Shown here: positions 15,362-23,875 of the stretch, piece after piece
How positions within the stretch are numbered: the first letter of the stretch is position 1
Layout of the letters: every line of letters starts with the position of its first letter
Origin: Candidatus Pelagibacter communis
GTDB taxonomy: Bacteria > Pseudomonadota > Alphaproteobacteria > Pelagibacterales > Pelagibacteraceae
Length of the DNA stretch: 34,671 nt
Direction: 5' to 3'
Assembly (NCBI GenBank): GCA_001180065.1
Contig: CVSM01000148.1
Location: 1-34,671 of the forward strand
Program-made: the position numbers and the translations under genes
Notes under the pieces: generated by a model
What the model saw: only the letters and a program-made list of their open reading frames with translations
Database searches by the model: none
Told to the model about the DNA's origin: nothing

Positions 15362-16780
15362 ATGACAAAAAATGGAATAGCCTGGATCAGGGAAGATTTT
15401 AGAATTGAGCATAACCCTGCTCTTTCATTTGCATCTCAGAATCATGAAAATGTACTTGCTCTATATATCTATAACAAAAATGAATTCGATAATAAAAGAG
15501 AGGCGCAAAAGTGGTGGCTCTATAAATCTTTAGAAAAATTTAAATTAGAACTTTCTAAATTCAAAATTAATTTACAAATATTAGAGGGAGATGAACTTGA
15601 TATTTTTTCTAAAATAAAAAAAAAAGATAATGTTTCAGTTTATTGGAATAAAATCTATGAACCAGATGTAATCGCAAAGGGTAAAAAAATTCGAGATATA
15701 TTTATAAAAAATGAAATACAATATAAATATTTTAAAGGAAACATTCTTAATGAATTTCAAGAGATAACTAAAAGTGATGGAACTCCATTCAAAGTATTTA
15801 CTCCTTTTTGGAAAAATGCTGAGCAAAAATTTTTAAGTTTACCACCAATTAAGAATTATATTGTAAAAAAAAAAATAAAAACACTATCTTTTTTTAAAAA
15901 TTGTATCGAGCCAAAAAAAATTCTTCCAAAAAACAATTGGTATAAAAAATTTGAAAATTATTGGAAAGTTTCTGAAAGCGACTCTATCAAAATACTCAAT
16001 AATCTAATTGATAATAAAATAAAAGATTATGGAACTGCTAGAGATTACCCATCTATCGAAGGAACATCTAAACTATCTCCTTATATTAAACATGGACAGA
16101 TTCATGTTAATACAATTTGGAAAAAATGTAGTGCATTAAAATCTAAAGGAGTTGGTTATAGAAAATATATTAATGAATTAGGATGGCGAGAATTTTCACA
16201 TAGTTTAATTAACTATTTTCCTGAGTTTTTAAAAGGAAACTATAGAAAAGAGTTCGACAAATTCCCTTGGGTTAAAAATGAAAAATTTTTAAAAGCATGG
16301 AAATCTGGGATGACAGGTTATCCAATTGTTGATGCTGGAATGAGAGAACTTTATGAAACAGGATGGATGCATAATAGAATAAGAATGGTTGTCGGATCTT
16401 TTTTGGTGAAACATTTAAGAATAAATTGGACTGAGGGAGAAAAACATTTTAGAAATTGTCTACTTGATTTTAATAAGGCTAATAATGTTGCTCAATGGCA
16501 ATGGGTCGCTGGTTGTGGTGCTGATGCAGCTCCTTATTTTAGAATATTCAACCCGATACTTCAGGGCGAAAAATTTGACAAAGAAGGTTTGTATGTAAAA
16601 AAATGGGTACCAGAACTAAAAAGAGTTCCATCTAAGTTTATCCACAAACCTTGGGAAATGGAACTCAAATATCAAGACGCTATTAAAACAATAATTGGAA
16701 AAGACTATCCTAAACCAATAGTAATTCATGAAGTTGCTCGCCAATCAGCTTTATCAGCTTTTCAAACTTTAAAAAAATAA
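15362..16780 (+). CDS. phrB: Deoxyribodipyrimidine photolyase (cryptochrome/photolyase family)
   Basis: A 472-residue flavoprotein repairing UV-induced cyclobutane pyrimidine dimers with blue light. The N-terminal Rossmann antenna domain starts GIAWIREDFRIEHNPAL. The FAD domain carries INELGWREFSH, the TGYPIVDAGMRELYETGWMHNR core (about 315-336), RMVVGSFLVKHLRINW and the diagnostic NNVAQWQWVAGCGADAAPYFRIFNP near residue 390. Tryptophans for the electron-transfer chain are present in this region. Length equals E. coli PhrB. It begins 7 bases after the ammonia-lyase gene and ends the plus-strand run. Linkage to amine genes is probably economy of genome layout rather than shared function. Blue-light receptor function is less likely, since no C-terminal extension exists. 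Confidence 0.93.
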   Translation: MTKNGIAWIREDFRIEHNPALSFASQNHENVLALYIYNKNEFDNKREAQKWWLYKSLEKFKLELSKFKINLQILEGDELDIFSKIKKKDNVSVYWNKIYEPDVIAKGKKIRDIFIKNEIQYKYFKGNILNEFQEITKSDGTPFKVFTPFWKNAEQKFLSLPPIKNYIVKKKIKTLSFFKNCIEPKKILPKNNWYKKFENYWKVSESDSIKILNNLIDNKIKDYGTARDYPSIEGTSKLSPYIKHGQIHVNTIWKKCSALKSKGVGYRKYINELGWREFSHSLINYFPEFLKGNYRKEFDKFPWVKNEKFLKAWKSGMTGYPIVDAGMRELYETGWMHNRIRMVVGSFLVKHLRINWTEGEKHFRNCLLDFNKANNVAQWQWVAGCGADAAPYFRIFNPILQGEKFDKEGLYVKKWVPELKRVPSKFIHKPWEMELKYQDAIKTIIGKDYPKPIVIHEVARQSALSAFQTLKK

Positions 16781-16792
16781 AATTTTTTTAAA
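16768..16792. terminator. AT-only inverted repeat between convergent phrB and DUF2061 genes
   Basis: TTTAAAAAAA (16768-16777) and TTTTTTTAAA (16783-16792) form a perfect 10-bp repeat around five bases, with A and T runs on both sides. It could end transcription in both directions between the two convergent genes. The arm composition makes chance formation in this AT-rich DNA quite possible. Confidence 0.35.
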
Positions 16793-16797
16793 TTTCA

Positions 16798-17031
16798 CTA
16801 GGATCTACTAGCCCACCATTTATCTAAAATAAAATACCAAACAGCATTAGCGAGTGGTTCAACAATGGCATCTGTCAGCGCAATTAAAAAAGAAACATCT
16901 GCAACTAACATTAATACTGTTATTGCAATAGCAAAATGTCCAATGGTGTAAACAATAGTTCTTAATATTGAGCCTTTATTGTTCCGAAAAACATCTTCAG
17001 CCGCTTTAAATATACCTTTGGTTAATTCCAT
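16798..17031 (-). CDS. DUF2061 family small membrane protein
   Basis: A 77-residue protein with two hydrophobic segments (about 25-43 and 47-68). The segment SILRTIVYTIGHFAIAITVLML followed by ALTDAIVEPLANAVWYFILDKWW is typical of the DUF2061 family (predicted membrane proteins; R-x-x-x-Y/W near TM1 and a late W-Y-x-x-x-x-K-x-W motif). Function is unknown in the family. It lies 40 bases downstream of the zinc-ribbon gene on the same strand and may share its promoter and the Fur-like operator further upstream. Expression together is an inference from spacing. Confidence 0.78.
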   Translation of the reverse strand: MELTKGIFKAAEDVFRNNKGSILRTIVYTIGHFAIAITVLMLVADVSFLIALTDAIVEPLANAVWYFILDKWWASRS

Positions 17032-17071
17032 ATTAACTTCTTAATAATAGATTTTAAGCCAAATGTAATCT

Positions 17072-17248
17072 TTAAATTTGTGAACAAACGTCCTTGATAA
17101 CAGGCACATTAGCACAGTCAGAACATTTGGTTTTTTGCACTATACAACCGTTATCGAGAACTTTAACATCAACTACTCTGTCACATTTTGAGCAGACAGA
17201 TGAAACAGTTAATCCACATTTTTTGCAATTATAATTTTGAATATCCAT
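17072..17248 (-). CDS. Small zinc-ribbon protein, 58 residues
   Basis: Reading the minus strand from the ATG at 17248 to the stop at 17072 gives 58 residues. The frame contains three CxxC knuckles: CKKC (8-11), CSKC (19-22) and CSDC (42-45), plus single cysteines at 35 and 55. Four of these would bind one zinc ion in a rubredoxin-like or ribbon fold. Such a dense, well-spaced cysteine pattern is unlikely by chance in sequence this AT-rich, so the gene is probably real although small. No function can be assigned beyond metal binding and perhaps nucleic-acid or protein contact. It lies about 50 bases downstream of a Fur-box-like palindrome. Confidence 0.7.
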   Translation of the reverse strand: MDIQNYNCKKCGLTVSSVCSKCDRVVDVKVLDNGCIVQKTKCSDCANVPVIKDVCSQI

Positions 17249-17296
17249 GTATAAACAATAATTTTTAAAAATAATTTTTCAACAATTAATTAAGTG

Positions 17297-17342
17297 AATG
17301 ATAATCAATCTCAAACTTTTTTTGAGAATGATTATCATTATC
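17297..17342 (-). promoter_or_regulatory. Fur-box-like operator in a long palindrome
   Basis: The minus strand of 17324-17342 reads GATAATGATAATCATTCTC, matching the 19-base enterobacterial Fur consensus at 18 positions. A second copy in inverted orientation at 17297-17315 makes a 19-bp inverted repeat with one mismatch around a five-base centre. It lies 49-94 bases upstream of the zinc-ribbon start, where an operator would act. No T-run follows the palindrome on the minus strand, so it does not look like a terminator for yjbQ. Binding by Fur or a relative (Irr, Zur, Mur) is inferred, since Alphaproteobacteria often use other sites. Confidence 0.55.
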
Positions 17343-17370
17343 TTTATTTTTACAGTAAATAAATTTTTAT

Positions 17371-17790
17371 TTATTCTCCAATAAAATGATGAACTATTTT
17401 TCTTTCCTGACTCTCAATACGGTGTTCAAATAAATATAGACCTTGCCAAGTGCCAAGCAATAAATGACTCTTTTTTATACTTAAGGATATTTGATTATTA
17501 GTTAAAGCTGATTTGATATGAGCTGGCATATCATCTTTGCCCTCCGTTGTGTGAATATATAATTTGTTATCCATTGGAACCATCTTATCAAAATAATTTA
17601 ACAAATCAGTTTGAACATCAGGGTCCGCATTCTCTTGAACAATCAATGATGCGCTTGTGTGTTGAATGCTTAAATTTAAAACACCATTATTAAAATTTTT
17701 CTCCTTTATCCAATCTAAAGTTTTATGAGTAAATTCGTAAAGATTTTGCCCTTTAGTTTTAATTATCAAATCAAAAAAATCCTGTCTCAT
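17371..17790 (-). CDS. yjbQ: YjbQ/UPF0047 family protein
   Basis: A 139-residue protein of full family length. The conserved HTSASLIVQENADPDVQTDLL block (about 45-65) with its histidine and acidic residues, then TTEGKDDMPAHIKSAL and the LLLGTWQGLYLFEHR region, are diagnostic. Family members form trimers with a histidine-rich pocket. E. coli YjbQ has weak thiamine-phosphate synthase activity, but the true role is unsettled. The start overlaps the zapE stop by four bases (ATGA type), so it is translated as the last gene of the eight-gene run that begins with csaA. Confidence 0.9.
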   Translation of the reverse strand: MRQDFFDLIIKTKGQNLYEFTHKTLDWIKEKNFNNGVLNLSIQHTSASLIVQENADPDVQTDLLNYFDKMVPMDNKLYIHTTEGKDDMPAHIKSALTNNQISLSIKKSHLLLGTWQGLYLFEHRIESQERKIVHHFIGE

Positions 17791-18836
17791 AATTCATAAT
17801 TCATTGATGTTAATTCATACAAGCGACTAGTGGTTCTTTTAAAAGGACCACTTAAATTCTTTGAGCTTTCAATTAATCCTATATCAGTTTCTGATGTAAT
17901 CATTAATGGAATTTTTTTCTCATAAACAATATCTATAAAAGTAATAAATCTTTGTTGTTGATCTGAATTATTTTCATTAAAACTAGGAAGATTTTCTAAA
18001 AAAATAAAATTACAAATAGATGCTATTTCGATGTAATCCTCTGAGCCTAAATTTTTATCAAAGAGTTCTTTAAAATTAAATTTAGTTATTCCTTCATAAA
18101 AATTTTCTATTTCAAGTTTTCTACCTTTAATATTTAATATTTTAAAAATTTTTTTTTTATTTTTTGTGACTTTTCTAAAAAACTGGTTAAATTTAAAATT
18201 TGTGGTTTGATTAAGTGGTGATAAAAATCTTTGATTTTTTTCAATAATGTTCAATCTATAATCCTCTTCTATTTTAAGTTCTGTTTCTTCTGCATTTTTT
18301 TTTAATATCTTTAAGAATGGAATAAATTGTTCTCTTTGAAGACCATCTTTGTATAAATCATCTATATGAGTATTAGATGAAAATATAACTTTAATATTTT
18401 CATTGAATATTTTTTCAAATAATTTTCCTAATATCATAGCGTCTACAATATTAGTAACCTGAAACTCATCAAAATATAAAATTCTAGCCTTTTTACCTAA
18501 ATCTTTTACAAATTCAGAAATACCATTTTCTTTTTTTTTATTTTCAAAAATAAAATTATGAAATTCAATCATAAATTCATTAAAATGAAGTCTTTTTTTT
18601 TTTTCAGTTAACTCTTCAAAAAAGAAATTCAAAATCATTGTTTTTCCTACTCCCACATCTCCAACTAAATAAAAACCAGGTTTTATTCTTTTTTTTTTAA
18701 AAATTTTATCAAGAAAGGGTCTTTTAAAATTTCCGTTATAAAAATTTATAAGCTTTTCAATTATTGATAATTGATACTTATTAATTTCAAATTCTTTGTT
18801 TTCACAAAGTTTTAAAAATGATTTTTTTAAATTCAT
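17787..18836 (-). CDS. zapE: AFG1/ZapE-like cell-division ATPase
   Basis: A 349-residue P-loop ATPase. The Walker A is GDVGVGKT (59-66) and the Walker B LYFDEFQVTNIVDAMIL (120-136), the characteristic AFG1/ZapE sequence. Later family marks are the IFSSNTHIDDLYKDGLQREQFIPF sensor region and a C-terminal RFITFIDIVYEKKIPLMI segment. E. coli ZapE binds FtsZ during constriction; mitochondrial AFG1 acts in protein quality control. It overlaps both neighbours by four bases. In many Alphaproteobacteria this gene lies close to TCA-cycle genes, and acnA is four genes upstream here. Confidence 0.92.
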   Translation of the reverse strand: MNLKKSFLKLCENKEFEINKYQLSIIEKLINFYNGNFKRPFLDKIFKKKRIKPGFYLVGDVGVGKTMILNFFFEELTEKKKRLHFNEFMIEFHNFIFENKKKENGISEFVKDLGKKARILYFDEFQVTNIVDAMILGKLFEKIFNENIKVIFSSNTHIDDLYKDGLQREQFIPFLKILKKNAEETELKIEEDYRLNIIEKNQRFLSPLNQTTNFKFNQFFRKVTKNKKKIFKILNIKGRKLEIENFYEGITKFNFKELFDKNLGSEDYIEIASICNFIFLENLPSFNENNSDQQQRFITFIDIVYEKKIPLMITSETDIGLIESSKNLSGPFKRTTSRLYELTSMNYEL

Positions 18837-19261
18837 TTTTTTGATTTGAAGTCGATACCATATTCTGATCTAGGTCCTTTTCTTAATCCGAATGGACCAG
18901 ATATAAATAGTGTTAAGGGTTTTGTTCCTGGTTCAATATCAACACGATGTAGATTATTTGCTGACCTAAATCCAATATATCCAGGAGCTCTCCAATATTT
19001 CCCACTCTCTAGAGTTTCCCAATACCCCCCTCGTAAAATAATAGTAATATATGGGAATGTATGATTGTGAACTCCTTCTCCATGATCATCTGCTAGCATT
19101 TCATGAATTAAAATATTGAATGGAAACCATTTTGGTCTATTTCTAAAAATTAGATAGTATCTGTTCATCCAGGGTTTGGCTTCATGAAATTTAGGATGTG
19201 AAGGGCCTCTGTCTAAAACTACTTTTTTTCTTCCAATTTTTTCTAAAAATTTTAAAAACAT
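18833..19261 (-). CDS. Cupin-fold protein of unknown function
   Basis: A 142-residue protein with a single cupin core. The metal-site motif DDHGEGVHNHTFPYITIILRGGYWE (about 59-83) provides His-x-His and a conserved glycine-bounded strand, and APGYIGFRSANNLHRVDIEPG supplies the second motif with another histidine. Before the core is a positively charged stretch with RYYLIFRNRPKWFPFNILIHEM. No signal peptide is seen. Such small cupins bind Fe, Mn or Zn and may be dioxygenases, isomerases or sensors; the substrate cannot be read. It overlaps zapE by four bases and shares one base with the bamB stop, so it is in the same transcript. Confidence 0.75.
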   Translation of the reverse strand: MFLKFLEKIGRKKVVLDRGPSHPKFHEAKPWMNRYYLIFRNRPKWFPFNILIHEMLADDHGEGVHNHTFPYITIILRGGYWETLESGKYWRAPGYIGFRSANNLHRVDIEPGTKPLTLFISGPFGLRKGPRSEYGIDFKSKK

Positions 19262-20562
19262 TAATTTAATTTAATTATAGCATTATCTTTTATCAAAAAT
19301 AAATTTTTATCTGAAAAAAACGGTCTAGATATTTTTTCGTTATCTATTTTTAAGTTTTTTAAAGTTTGTCCTGTTGAAATATCAATGACTAAAAGTCTGC
19401 CGTTACTTGTAGTTAAGAAAATATTATTTAAACCTACTATAAATCCCACTGGTTTGATTATTTTTCGTTTGCTAGATTTAAATATATTAAATACATCGGT
19501 GATTCTGATAATGTTTCCTGTAATTCTATCCACTACTAAAAAATAACCTTCTAAAGAAAATGTAAATAAATAATCATCAACAATAGATGCTCTTAAATTA
19601 GAATTAACTTTATTTTTCCACTTAAAACTTCCAGTTTTAATATCTATTGAAAAAAATTCGTTCTTATTATTTGAAAAGAAAAGAGAATTATTATCTGATA
19701 TTATATCAGATGTTTCCAAAGAAAAAGCCGACTCATATATCAAGCTACTTTGAGTTGGAAGTTGCCATAGTAATTCTCCTTTATTAATATCTATAGCACT
19801 TATATCTCCAATAGAATTGTTAAAAAAAATTTTTTCATCTACAATTACAATTGATAATTTTTTTTTTGATCTAATTAAAGAATTTTCAGTTTGTATGTTC
19901 CATAATTCATTGCCATTTTTTAGAGAAAAACATCTTAATGTGTTAGAAAAATCTACAATAAAGAATTTATCTTTGTAAATTTTAATTTGAGAATTAAACG
20001 GAGCTAAATTATTTTTACTCCATACCAAATCTCCATTTAAAAGGTCTACCATATAATATTTTGCGATATTATCTGCTACTAATAAGTATCTTTCATTATT
20101 TGCAAATTGTAAAATTGGATTAAGTTTTCTTTCAGTTTTAGAATAATAATTTTTTTTCCAAACTAATTTTGAATTTTCATTAAATTGAATAATAGATCCA
20201 TTATTATCAAAAAATATAATATTATTTTTAAAGAAAACTATTTCAGGTTCGTATTGATGAAAATTTTTAATTTTTGAAAATTTGTATCTTGAAGATTTTT
20301 CTAAGTTTCCGATAAAATTAAGTCTTCCAATATTATTCAATAGGTTATTTTCAAATGAGATCTTATTTATTTTTGATTTAATATTAATCTTTAAATCTTT
20401 ATTAAATTCTTGACTTAAAATATTATCTTTCTTTAAAACTTTTTTAACATCTGGTTTTTCTTCCTCCAAGGTTTTTGATGATGTCCAAAATTTTGAATTT
20501 TTATTAAAAGAACATGAGTGAGATAATAAAATTATTAAAAATATATATATTAATTTATTCAC
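19261..20562 (-). CDS. bamB: BamB-like outer-membrane assembly lipoprotein (PQQ-type beta-propeller)
   Basis: A 433-residue protein starting with a short lysine, a hydrophobic core and a cysteine at 17 (MNKLIYIFLIILLSHSC), read as a lipoprotein signal, although the residues before the cysteine (SHS) are not the classic L-[AS]-[GA]. Repeats of about 45 residues with the tryptophan pattern GDLVWSKN, GNELWNIQ, GELLWQLP, GSFKWKNKV mark PQQ-like propeller blades. BamB helps BamA insert outer-membrane proteins. The preceding gene is YfgM-like, reproducing the yfgM-bamB order of E. coli, which supports the call. Overlap with that gene is eight bases. Confidence 0.82.
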   Translation of the reverse strand: MNKLIYIFLIILLSHSCSFNKNSKFWTSSKTLEEEKPDVKKVLKKDNILSQEFNKDLKINIKSKINKISFENNLLNNIGRLNFIGNLEKSSRYKFSKIKNFHQYEPEIVFFKNNIIFFDNNGSIIQFNENSKLVWKKNYYSKTERKLNPILQFANNERYLLVADNIAKYYMVDLLNGDLVWSKNNLAPFNSQIKIYKDKFFIVDFSNTLRCFSLKNGNELWNIQTENSLIRSKKKLSIVIVDEKIFFNNSIGDISAIDINKGELLWQLPTQSSLIYESAFSLETSDIISDNNSLFFSNNKNEFFSIDIKTGSFKWKNKVNSNLRASIVDDYLFTFSLEGYFLVVDRITGNIIRITDVFNIFKSSKRKIIKPVGFIVGLNNIFLTTSNGRLLVIDISTGQTLKNLKIDNEKISRPFFSDKNLFLIKDNAIIKLN

Positions 20563-21199
20563 TTAAATCTCTATTAAGTCTTTTTCGAGACTCTTTAACT
20601 AAATCTCCATTAGCGTTCTCAGTATTAAGAATTTGTTTAAAAAATTCTTTAGATTTTTCTTTCTCATTTTTAGAATAAAAGTATTCAGCTAACAAATATA
20701 AGGCATGGGATTTCCAAACACTTTGTGAATTTACCAATGGATTTAATATTTCTAGTAATTGATTTTCACCAACGTTATCCGCGTTATATAATGCTTTTTT
20801 ATATATAATAAGATTTTTAATTTCTTTTTCTAAATCTACTTTATTAATTACAAGATCAAATAAATCATTAATTTCATTTGGGTCGTCAATTAAATTATTA
20901 TCTAATATGAAATACAATGCTAGTGGTGAGTATGTGCTGTCCTTATCTTCTATCACTTCAACTAATAAGGATGATGTTAGTGATTTTTCACCGCTTTCGT
21001 AATCAATTACAGCTCTATTATACTTATCAGATAACTGTTCTTTAAATCCTTCCCTGTATGTTTGATAAGAATAAAAAACTATAATAAATAAAATTATGGT
21101 TGAAATTCCAAATATTATTTTTTTTCTATTTTCAATAAAAAAGCTTTTAATTCTCTCATTCCTCGTTCTTTTATCAATTATAGAAATTTCCTCATCCAT
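20555..21199 (-). CDS. YfgM-like membrane-anchored TPR protein
   Basis: A 214-residue protein with a charged cytoplasmic N-terminus (IDKRTRNERIKSFFIENRKK), one transmembrane segment (about 28-46, IIFGISTIILFIIVFYSYQ) and a long helical C-terminal region with TPR-like repeats such as YNRAVIDYESGEKS and HALYLLAEYFYSKNEKEKSKEFFKQIL. The architecture matches YfgM/DUF2133 proteins, which associate with the Sec translocon and periplasmic chaperones. It directly precedes and overlaps bamB. It begins two bases after acnA ends. Repeat sequence is poorly conserved, so the family rests on topology and gene order. Confidence 0.78.
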   Translation of the reverse strand: MDEEISIIDKRTRNERIKSFFIENRKKIIFGISTIILFIIVFYSYQTYREGFKEQLSDKYNRAVIDYESGEKSLTSSLLVEVIEDKDSTYSPLALYFILDNNLIDDPNEINDLFDLVINKVDLEKEIKNLIIYKKALYNADNVGENQLLEILNPLVNSQSVWKSHALYLLAEYFYSKNEKEKSKEFFKQILNTENANGDLVKESRKRLNRDLSE

Positions 21200-21201
21200 A
21201 T

Positions 21202-23871
21202 TTAAATCATATTTCTAAGCACATATTGAAGTATTCCACCATTTTTATAGTACTCTAATTCATTTTTAGTATCTATTCTACAAAGTGCTTCGATTGTTTT
21301 TATTTCTCCTGAGGCATACTTAATTTCAACTTTAACTTTATCAGACGGATTTATTCCATTTTCAAGATTGATTACACTTATTAACTCTGAACCAATTAAA
21401 TTTAAATTTTTTCTATCTATATTATCAATAAATTGTAATGGTAAAATTCCCATACCAATGAGGTTGGATCTGTGAATTCTCTCAAAACTTTCAGCAATTA
21501 CAGTCTTTACACCTAAAAGTTTAGTCCCTTTAGCTGCCCAATCTCTTGAAGATCCTGTTCCGTATTCTTTACCACCTATAACAACAAGATCAGTTCCTCT
21601 TTTTTTGTATTCAACTACTGCATCGTAGATTGGCATCACTTTTTTTTCTGGGTAAAGTGTAGTGAAGCCTCCTTCTGTTCCGGGTGCCATCTCATTTCGT
21701 ATTCTTATATTGGCAAATGTTCCTCTCATCATAACCTCATGATTTCCTCTTCGAGCACCATAAGAATTATAATCTTTAGGTAAAATTTGATGTTTCATGA
21801 AATACTCACCTGTTGGACTGTCTTTTTGAATATTTCCTGCCGGAGAAATATGATCAGTAGTTACCATATCCCCTAGAATTAATAATGGTCGAGCATCTTG
21901 AATCTTTTTAAAACCTTCTGGTTGATCTGAAAGATTTTCAAAAAAAGGTGGTTTTTTTACATATGTTGAATTTTCTTCCCAGTTATAAATACTACTTTTT
22001 TCCGTTTTAATTTGTTGCCATTGTTTTGGTCCCTCAGAAACATTTGAATATCTTTTTACAAACATTTCAGGATTCAAAGACTTTTTAAGTACATCTTCAA
22101 TTTCTTTATTAGATGGCCAAATGTCTTTCATAAAAATTTCATTACCATTTTTATCTTTTCCAAAACTATCTTTATAGAGATCAAAGCTCATATGACCAGC
22201 AAGAGCGTAAGCAACGACTAATGGAGGCGAAGCAAGATAATTAGCTTTAATGTGTGGTGAAATTCTACCTTCAAAATTTCTATTTCCAGACAATACTGAA
22301 ACAGCATAAATATTTTCCTTTTGAATAGATGCAACTATATCATCAGCAAGAGGACCTGAATTTCCTATACATGTGGTACAACCATAGCCAACCAGATTGA
22401 ACCCAAGTTTATCTAAATAAATATTTAATCCTGCTTTCTCTAAGTAATCTGTAACTACTTGTGACCCTGGCGCTAATGAAGTTTTAACCCATGGCTTTAC
22501 CTCTAATCCTAAATCTACTGCTTTCTTAGCTAAAAGACCTGCTCCAATTAATACATTTGGATTTGATGTATTTGTACAAGAAGTGATTGCTGCGATTAAA
22601 ATCGAACCATCTTTTATTGTGTATTCTTTATCTTTAACATCTGAAACTGAAAAATCTTTTTTACCAGTAACTTCAGAAAAACTTTTCATAAAACTATTTG
22701 AAGCATCAGTTAATAAAACTTTATCTTGTGGTCTTTTAGGCCCTGAAATAGTGGGAACAATAGTTTTCATATCTAAAGTTAAAGTATCGGTAAAAACAAT
22801 ATTATCATTAGCCCATAAACCTTGAGCTTTTGCATATTCTTCAACTATTTTTACAGTCATTTCATCTCTTCCAGAAAATTTTAAATACTTTAAAGTTTCA
22901 TCATCTATTGGGAAAAATCCACAAGTTGCTCCATACTCTGGAGCCATATTTGCAATTGTTGCGCGATCAGCTAAAGTTAAATTCTTTAAACCATCACCAT
23001 AAAATTCAACAAATTTTCCAACTACACCTTTGTCTCTCAACATTTTGACAACTGTCAAAACTAAATCTGTTGCAGTAGTACCCTCAGGCATCTTATTTTT
23101 TACTTCAAAGCCTATCACTTCAGGTATCAACATTGAAATTGGTTGACCTAACATACCAGCCTCAGCTTCAATGCCACCTACTCCCCATCCTAAAACTGAA
23201 AGACCATTAACCATAGTAGTGTGACTATCAGTTCCCACTAATGTATCTGGAAAAAGATAATTTTCTCCTTTAAATTTTTCACACCAAACTACTTTAGATA
23301 AATATTCTAAATTTACTTGATGGCAAATTCCTGTTCCAGGAGGAACTATTCTAAAATTATCAAATGCTTGCTGACCCCACTTTAAAAAAGAGTATCTTTC
23401 ACCATTTCTATTAAATTCAATTTCTACATTTTTATCAAAAGAATCTGATTTTGCTGACTGATCGACCTGCACTGAATGATCAATAACAAGATCCACTGCC
23501 GAAAGTGGATTAATTGTTTTGGGGTCTTTATTTTTTTCTTTCACAGCTTCTCGCATTGCTGCTAAGTCAGCAACTGCAGGAATTCCTGTATAATCTTGTA
23601 ATAAAACTCTTGCAGGCCTGTAAGCAATTTCCGTTTTAGATTTTTTGGTTTTAAGCCAACCTTTAATTGCTTCAATTTGATTTTTTGTAACCGAAACATC
23701 ATCTTCATACCTTAATAAATTTTCTAATAAAACTTTAAGTGATTTTGGTAATCTAGAGATACCCTCCAAACCATTTTCCTCTGCTTTCTTTAGTGAATAA
23801 AACTTAAATCTTTTATCATTTATCTCTATTTCAGATAAAGTTTTGTAAGAATTAATTTTTCCTGGTTTCAT
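21202..23871 (-). CDS. acnA: Aconitate hydratase A
   Basis: An 889-residue aconitase interconverting citrate and isocitrate in the TCA cycle. The three [4Fe-4S] cysteines are Cys432 (SCTNTSNP) and Cys498 and Cys501 (GCTTCIGN), with the spacing of E. coli AcnA. Other fixed motifs are LVGTDSHTTMVNGLSVLGWGVGGIEAEAGMLGQP, IVIGGKEYGTGSSRDWAAKG-type swivel-domain sequence (VVIGGKEYGTGSSRDWAAKG) and GDMVTTDHISPAGNI. Length and domain order match the IRP/AcnA type, not AcnB. It starts four bases before the LysE-type gene ends its reading on the same strand, so it is expressed within the long operon. Confidence 0.97.
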   Translation of the reverse strand: MKPGKINSYKTLSEIEINDKRFKFYSLKKAEENGLEGISRLPKSLKVLLENLLRYEDDVSVTKNQIEAIKGWLKTKKSKTEIAYRPARVLLQDYTGIPAVADLAAMREAVKEKNKDPKTINPLSAVDLVIDHSVQVDQSAKSDSFDKNVEIEFNRNGERYSFLKWGQQAFDNFRIVPPGTGICHQVNLEYLSKVVWCEKFKGENYLFPDTLVGTDSHTTMVNGLSVLGWGVGGIEAEAGMLGQPISMLIPEVIGFEVKNKMPEGTTATDLVLTVVKMLRDKGVVGKFVEFYGDGLKNLTLADRATIANMAPEYGATCGFFPIDDETLKYLKFSGRDEMTVKIVEEYAKAQGLWANDNIVFTDTLTLDMKTIVPTISGPKRPQDKVLLTDASNSFMKSFSEVTGKKDFSVSDVKDKEYTIKDGSILIAAITSCTNTSNPNVLIGAGLLAKKAVDLGLEVKPWVKTSLAPGSQVVTDYLEKAGLNIYLDKLGFNLVGYGCTTCIGNSGPLADDIVASIQKENIYAVSVLSGNRNFEGRISPHIKANYLASPPLVVAYALAGHMSFDLYKDSFGKDKNGNEIFMKDIWPSNKEIEDVLKKSLNPEMFVKRYSNVSEGPKQWQQIKTEKSSIYNWEENSTYVKKPPFFENLSDQPEGFKKIQDARPLLILGDMVTTDHISPAGNIQKDSPTGEYFMKHQILPKDYNSYGARRGNHEVMMRGTFANIRIRNEMAPGTEGGFTTLYPEKKVMPIYDAVVEYKKRGTDLVVIGGKEYGTGSSRDWAAKGTKLLGVKTVIAESFERIHRSNLIGMGILPLQFIDNIDRKNLNLIGSELISVINLENGINPSDKVKVEIKYASGEIKTIEALCRIDTKNELEYYKNGGILQYVLRNMI

Positions 23872-23875
23872 ATTT

